From the IMG/VR virus record IMGVR_UViG_3300017917_000332, positions 1 through 64,000 of that record: a stretch of DNA of 64,000 nucleotides; one strand, given 5' to 3'. Below the pieces are notes generated by a model that worked only from the letters and a program-made list of their open reading frames with translations, made no database searches and had not been told where the DNA came from. Below are positions 48,393-64,000 of the stretch, piece after piece (within the stretch, counting starts at the first letter, position 1; each line of letters begins with the position of its first letter). The translations under genes were made by a program, and so were the position numbers. This stretch comes from a virus.

Positions 48393-49319
48393 ATGATGGA
48401 AAATACTCCTGTTATTACTGTTACCTGTGCTAGAGATTTGCCAATGCTAGAATTGCAGGCTCAAAGCATACACAATTTTTTATCTAAAGATTGTCCAGTA
48501 TTCATTATAGTAAACGAAGATGATACAGATTTTTGGCAGTTAGAATTTGATAAAAACATAAAACATTATTATCAACATCATAAACTAACTATTATCTATA
48601 AAAGCGAATTTCAAAGCAATTGGTCACAGTGGATACCGAGTATTGCCAACCCCTGGTCTGTGGGTTGGGAAACTCAACAGATACTAAAGTTAGCAATCTC
48701 TGAGAAAATACACTCGCCTCGGTATCTTGTTTTAGACAGTCAGAACTTTTTAATTAAACATTGGGATCCGAGTGTATATCCTCAAATGGGGTCTAAGGTT
48801 CCAGCAAGACCCGGCAATTTTGTTATGCCTGTAGAAATCTGGAACCAGTACTCAGAAAGTCTCGATATTAGTCTAGCACCTCCTACAGACAGCACAATGT
48901 CTATGTGTACTCCAATATTTTTTAAAACTAAGCTAGTTAAAACATTAATTGAACACGCAGGTGGCATTGTTAAGTTTACAAACTGGTTTAAAAATGCCAG
49001 CAAAATTAAAAGCGAATTTATACTTTACTTAATTTGGGCTGAAAAACAAAACGGGTTTGAAAGACACCATTATATGATTGATATATCTAAAGACTGGGCT
49101 AATCCGTACCTACGAGACTGTAGAACAGAAGAAGAATTTAACAACTTCGTATCGTTTGTTGGAGTACACGATTCACACGCATGGATCAGCATAAATCACA
49201 GAGCGTGGGGTAACATGACCCAAGAACAATACAAAAACCTCAGCACGGTTCTTTCTCACTACAATCTAACTCCAAAGTTTGAGCAATACCGTAGCGAATA
49301 CGTAGACATTAAAATTTAA
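48393..49319 (+). CDS. DUF6492-like putative glycosyltransferase
   Basis: A 308-residue protein. ITVTCARDLPMLELQAQSI at the start, FIIVNEDD, YLVLDSQNFLIKHWDP (in place of a DSD-type metal motif) and a WISINHRAW-like C-terminus resemble the DUF6492 group of GT-A-like proteins. Possible glycosylation of DNA, fibres or surface polymer. The frame opens at 48366; starts at 48393 or 48396 place MENTPVI at the conserved beginning. A weak late-like CTATATTA lies three bases before 48393. Confidence 0.65.
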   Translation: MMENTPVITVTCARDLPMLELQAQSIHNFLSKDCPVFIIVNEDDTDFWQLEFDKNIKHYYQHHKLTIIYKSEFQSNWSQWIPSIANPWSVGWETQQILKLAISEKIHSPRYLVLDSQNFLIKHWDPSVYPQMGSKVPARPGNFVMPVEIWNQYSESLDISLAPPTDSTMSMCTPIFFKTKLVKTLIEHAGGIVKFTNWFKNASKIKSEFILYLIWAEKQNGFERHHYMIDISKDWANPYLRDCRTEEEFNNFVSFVGVHDSHAWISINHRAWGNMTQEQYKNLSTVLSHYNLTPKFEQYRSEYVDIKI

Positions 49320-49326
49320 ATAAATA
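49319..49326 (+). promoter_or_regulatory. T4-type late promoter box AATAAATA
   Basis: AATAAATA is followed by TAGG and the ATG at 49331. The box includes the end of the previous stop codon. Confidence 0.6.
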
Positions 49327-49330
49327 TAGG

Positions 49331-49888
49331 ATGTACAATTTTATCAAGTGGACTTTAAACGAAGGCAAAACTCCAAAAACCTTAGAATTACTGCCTTTGC
49401 CATATAAAAAAGACGAATTAGATCCTGCTATCAGCGAGGACACAATCAACTACCACTATGGTAAATTAGCCAAAGCATACGTTACACGTTTTAATGACGG
49501 CGAGGGCGATGCTGAATTTAACGAAGCTGGTGCATTTTTACACAACATACTATTTCAACAATATCAAGCACCTAGTAGAAATAATATTCCAGACGGAACT
49601 GCGGCTGAATTTATAGAAAAACACTGGAAAACATTTGATCGTTTTCAACAGGAATTTAACAAAGTTGCAATGTCTATACAGGGTAGCGGGTGGGTTTATT
49701 TGGCTAGAGATGGCGAAATAAAGACCGTTACAAACCATCAAATCAAGCAAGATATCGTATTGTTAATTGATTGGTGGGAACATGCTTGGGCATTAGATTA
49801 TCAACACGATAAGAAAAAATACTTAGAAAACCAGTGGAAGATTATTAACTGGAATGTAATTAGTGCTAGAGTTGGCCTAGTTGTTTAA
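49331..49888 (+). CDS. Fe/Mn superoxide dismutase
   Basis: A 185-residue enzyme with all four metal ligands: His42 (YHYGKL), His71 (AGAFLHN), Asp147 and His151 (DWWEHAW). LPLPYKKDELDPAIS is the classical N-terminus and GSGWVYL the core strand. FQQY replaces FYW after the second ligand, so the active-site packing differs. It converts superoxide to H2O2 and O2 in the cytoplasm. It has a leaderless-type late start. Late SOD expression could protect Fe-S and flavin enzymes during infection. Confidence 0.85.
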   Translation: MYNFIKWTLNEGKTPKTLELLPLPYKKDELDPAISEDTINYHYGKLAKAYVTRFNDGEGDAEFNEAGAFLHNILFQQYQAPSRNNIPDGTAAEFIEKHWKTFDRFQQEFNKVAMSIQGSGWVYLARDGEIKTVTNHQIKQDIVLLIDWWEHAWALDYQHDKKKYLENQWKIINWNVISARVGLVV

Positions 49889-50153
49889 GACTGCTAACTG
49901 GCATATCCCATATCTTACGAGCTTCAACACCCTTTTCCTGTGCAAACTTTTTAACATCACAGTCACCACAAACGTGGTAGTAATTATTGTTTAAACGCTT
50001 AGGATCCATGTTTCCCTTGTCTCGTTTAAATATTCCTTGGCAACAATCACAACGAAAGATCAACACAGTTTTCTTTCGTGTATAGGCATGCATAGTACCG
50101 TACTTACTCTTACGGTAGTGCGCTTGTTGTGCGTATTCTTGTCCCAAGTACAT
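49866..50153 (-). CDS. Small zinc-finger protein
   Basis: A 95-residue basic protein with CDCC (near 35-38) and CGDC (near 62-65) separated by a loop rich in Lys/Asn, a four-Cys zinc ribbon. The layout resembles small HNH-adjacent zinc-ribbon proteins of cyanophages, but no HNH residues are clear. The end overlaps the SOD gene by 23 bases. Possibly nucleic-acid binding. Confidence 0.65.
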   Translation of the reverse strand: MYLGQEYAQQAHYRKSKYGTMHAYTRKKTVLIFRCDCCQGIFKRDKGNMDPKRLNNNYYHVCGDCDVKKFAQEKGVEARKIWDMPVSSLKQLGQL

Positions 50154-50158
50154 ATTAC

Positions 50159-50166
50159 TATTTACA
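50159..50166 (-). promoter_or_regulatory. T4-type late promoter box TGTAAATA
   Basis: On the minus strand TGTAAATA is followed by GTAAT and the ATG at 50153, a 5-base gap. Confidence 0.6.
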
Positions 50167-50187
50167 TTAAGGTTATAAAATCCTTTT

Positions 50188-50195
50188 GCTAAATA
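50188..50195 (+). promoter_or_regulatory. Possible late box GCTAAATA
   Basis: GCTAAATA lies 18 bases before the GTG start at 50214, followed by GAGGGG as ribosome binding site. Confidence 0.45.
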
Positions 50196-50213
50196 TGATA
50201 TCGAGGGGCTATT

Positions 50214-50537
50214 GTGATCACAATTACTGATTCAGCAAAACAAAAAATCAAAGACCTTCTTTACGAAGAGGGCAATCCTAAACTATCGCTAAGAACTTTT
50301 ATACAAGGCGGTGGCTGTAGCGGCTTTAGCTACGGCTTTACGTTTGATGAAGAAATTAACGAGGACGATTTTGAGATTCCTCTAGACGAGTTTAAAGTAC
50401 TTGTAGACAGCATGAGCATGACTTATCTACAAGGTGCAGAGATTGACTTTGTAGAAGATCTACATGGCAGTCAGTTTTCAATTAAGAATCCAAACGCAAC
50501 TACTACCTGCGGTTGCGGATCAAGTTTCGGAGTATAA
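50214..50537 (+). CDS. A-type Fe-S cluster carrier (IscA/ErpA-like)
   Basis: A 107-residue protein with the three conserved cysteines: Cys35 in GGGCSGFSY and Cys99/Cys101 in TTCGCGSSF. These carry and hand on 2Fe-2S or 4Fe-4S clusters to apoproteins. GTG start with a GAGGGG ribosome binding site. Phage copies are unusual. With thirteen radical SAM proteins in the window, all needing 4Fe-4S clusters, a role in their maturation is a reasonable inference. Confidence 0.9.
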   Translation: MITITDSAKQKIKDLLYEEGNPKLSLRTFIQGGGCSGFSYGFTFDEEINEDDFEIPLDEFKVLVDSMSMTYLQGAEIDFVEDLHGSQFSIKNPNATTTCGCGSSFGV

Positions 50538-50542
50538 TATAA

Positions 50543-62272
<11,730 letters not shown>

Positions 62273-64000
62273 TGGCTAAGCAAGTAATCAACATTGGAAC
62301 AGTAGCTAATGATAAAAGCGGTGATCCGTTACGCACCGCTTTTGCCAAAGTAAACAATAACTTTACAGAACTTTATAACATAATCGAAACTGCAAGTTTA
62401 ACGGAATTAGCTCAAGACTATGCAGCCGCAATGTTTACTGGTGGTACACATAGCGGTATTGCTGTAACATATGACGACGCTAACAATAAACTAAACTTAG
62501 CAGTTGATGCGTTAGATTTATCAGCAGTATCTCAAGACATTGTTCCAGACTCAGACAATACCCACGATTTAGGATCCCCAACTAAACAATGGCGACACGT
62601 ATATACTTCGGGCGGCAGTATTTACTTAGATAATATTAAACTTACAAACGTAAACGGCAAATTTACTGCTACTAAAGTTATTAATCCAGGTGAAGAAAAC
62701 GAAGCAGAGGATCCGGAAGATTCAGATGCTACCAGCGAAATAGGTGGGGGTGGAGGACAGGGGTTACCATCTATCACTATACCAGCGACTCCCGTAGTAC
62801 TCTACAAAGGCCTACAGGCCAGTTATGGTGTTGTACATTCTAACAATAATAGTAATGAACTAAATGTCAACAAGATAGTTATACATAAGCCAGCAACTAC
62901 TACATTAACTATAGATCCAACAGGCAATCAAGACGATTTCCAAGTCAGCGGATTAGGCAGTAGTGATGTCCTAGCTATGTTTGTAGTCTACGGTGATACC
63001 AACGGGGCTAAGCCGTTAAGCGCACTACAAAACTTTACCCGAGCAGTTATTGACAATGTTATTTTAGTTGACGGTGTAACAGGAGACTTTCGCACAGTTG
63101 ACCAAATGAAGACTGCGTTCTATGGCAACTATCAGATTTTAGCCAGTGCCGCAGGTGGATTATACACTAACTTCCAATTCTTGGCAAACAATGTCAACAC
63201 CCTAACAGGAGGAGCAACTACTACTCGTGAAGGCAGTGGAGCGGTGTTTGAAATTACAGATGTTGGCAATGGTACTTACCAAACGCAGGGTACACTGAAC
63301 CCTGGCACTAACTATCGTGAAGGACACAAGATCAAAATTTTAGGCACTGACTTGGGCGGTGTGACTCCAGACAATGACTGTATCATAACTTTAGGTGCTA
63401 CTGGCGAAAATGGATCTGTGTTTTTATGGAGTGTAGAAGGCACGGCAGCAGGCGCTGGCCCTGACCCAATAATATATTCTCCAGTAAGTGGCACTAACAT
63501 CGATGTAGGCAGCGGATTAGCCATTGCCAGTGTTAATAACAATAACGGAACATTAGAAATCAGCGCATTCGGATTAGGTAACAACTATGTGGTAGGTGAT
63601 GTGATTACCCTAGCTGGCGACGAACTCGAAGGTGGTGTAACACCAGATAACGATATGACTCTTACAGTTACTAATGTAGGTAATATTCGTGGTCCAGCAT
63701 TTGGAGTCACAGTCTCTGGAACATTACCAAGGTTATGGCCCTTGAACAATGTCTCCGATGGTGGAGTGGACCAATACGACACAGCCAACTACATCAATAC
63801 CAATCTTGCTAACCAAATCAACTACAACGGTGGCAACACAGTTGTAGACGGTACACTGGCGTTTGGCGCGGGCAGTACCTACAGTTTCGTCTATGACACA
63901 GCGATATTTGGTTTATTCGTCACAGGCAACGGCGCTACATCAATCAGCACCAGCGGTAACAGCGGAGCAGACGGTGGCAGTACCACTGAAACAGGTTATG
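62273..64000 (+). CDS. Fibre-type structural protein (partial)
   Basis: The frame starts ATG at 62273, sharing TAATG with the previous stop, and stays open to the window end (576 codons). MAKQVINIGTVANDKSGDPLRTAFAKVNNNFTELY (in outline) is clearly paralogous to the start of the 3909-residue protein. THDLGSPTKQWRHVYTSGGSIYLDNIKLTN is a typical fibre block, then Gly/Asn/Thr-rich beta repeats. Ribosome binding site GGGAGAG lies in the end of the upstream gene. Confidence 0.8.

Overview
The window looks like part of the genome of a large tailed phage with T4-type late transcription, infecting a Gram-negative bacterium. The evidence is: (i) repeated TATAAATA-like boxes, the T4 gp55-type late promoter signature; (ii) giant fibre/baseplate-type structural proteins at the right end; (iii) an ATP-dependent DNA ligase, UV-damage endonuclease, metallophosphoesterase, MazG-like and WYL_2-type phage genes; (iv) near-perfect sigma70 promoters (TTGACA-17-TATAAT) in front of the other genes; (v) almost no intergenic space and frequent ATGA/TGATG overlaps. 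Small lipoproteins with Gram-negative lipoboxes point to a host with an outer membrane. The sequence is AT-rich. Marine or freshwater origin is a guess from the gene types.

Region 1 (1-27.3 kb) is a dense biosynthetic island in alternating short operons. It holds twelve radical SAM proteins (five with twitch-type N-termini, three of the CQAACPMC/SPASM type, three CNYKC-type, one Tes/MJ0619-like). It also holds six 2-oxoglutarate/Asp-Asn hydroxylase-like oxygenases, a flavin-dependent tryptophan-halogenase homologue, an amidinotransferase, a class III aminotransferase, a QueC-like PP-loop enzyme, an SDR, a methyltransferase, a GNAT-like protein, two SGNH-like hydrolases and two kinase-fold-like proteins. 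Nearly every divergent junction carries late-promoter boxes. In thirteen cases the box lies only 4-6 nt from the start codon, so those late mRNAs should be leaderless. All nine convergent junctions in the window overlap at their stop codons.

Region 2 (27.3-44.05 kb) is a rightward block driven by consensus sigma70 promoters, presumably early/middle genes. It opens with a 109-nt tRNA-like gene that has acceptor stem, T arm and encoded CCA but no recognisable anticodon loop, placed so that transcription should begin at its first base. There follow a translation factor IF-1 gene, an AbrB-like protein, common phage hypotheticals, a cluster of small membrane proteins and lipoproteins with an SPFH protein, two ClpP paralogues, DNA ligase, a MazG-like protein, a Bax-inhibitor-1-like membrane protein and a thirteenth radical SAM protein. 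It ends at a strong intrinsic terminator (44028-44053).

Region 3 (44.1-64 kb) contains fibre-type structural genes, including one of 3909 codons followed by a paralogue cut by the window edge. Interspersed are QueD-like, UVDE, glycosyltransferase-like, Fe/Mn superoxide dismutase and A-type Fe-S carrier genes. The Fe-S carrier and SOD may support the radical SAM proteins during infection. No CRISPR array, insertion sequence, integrase or attachment site was seen. No gap longer than about 100 bases lacks an assigned feature.
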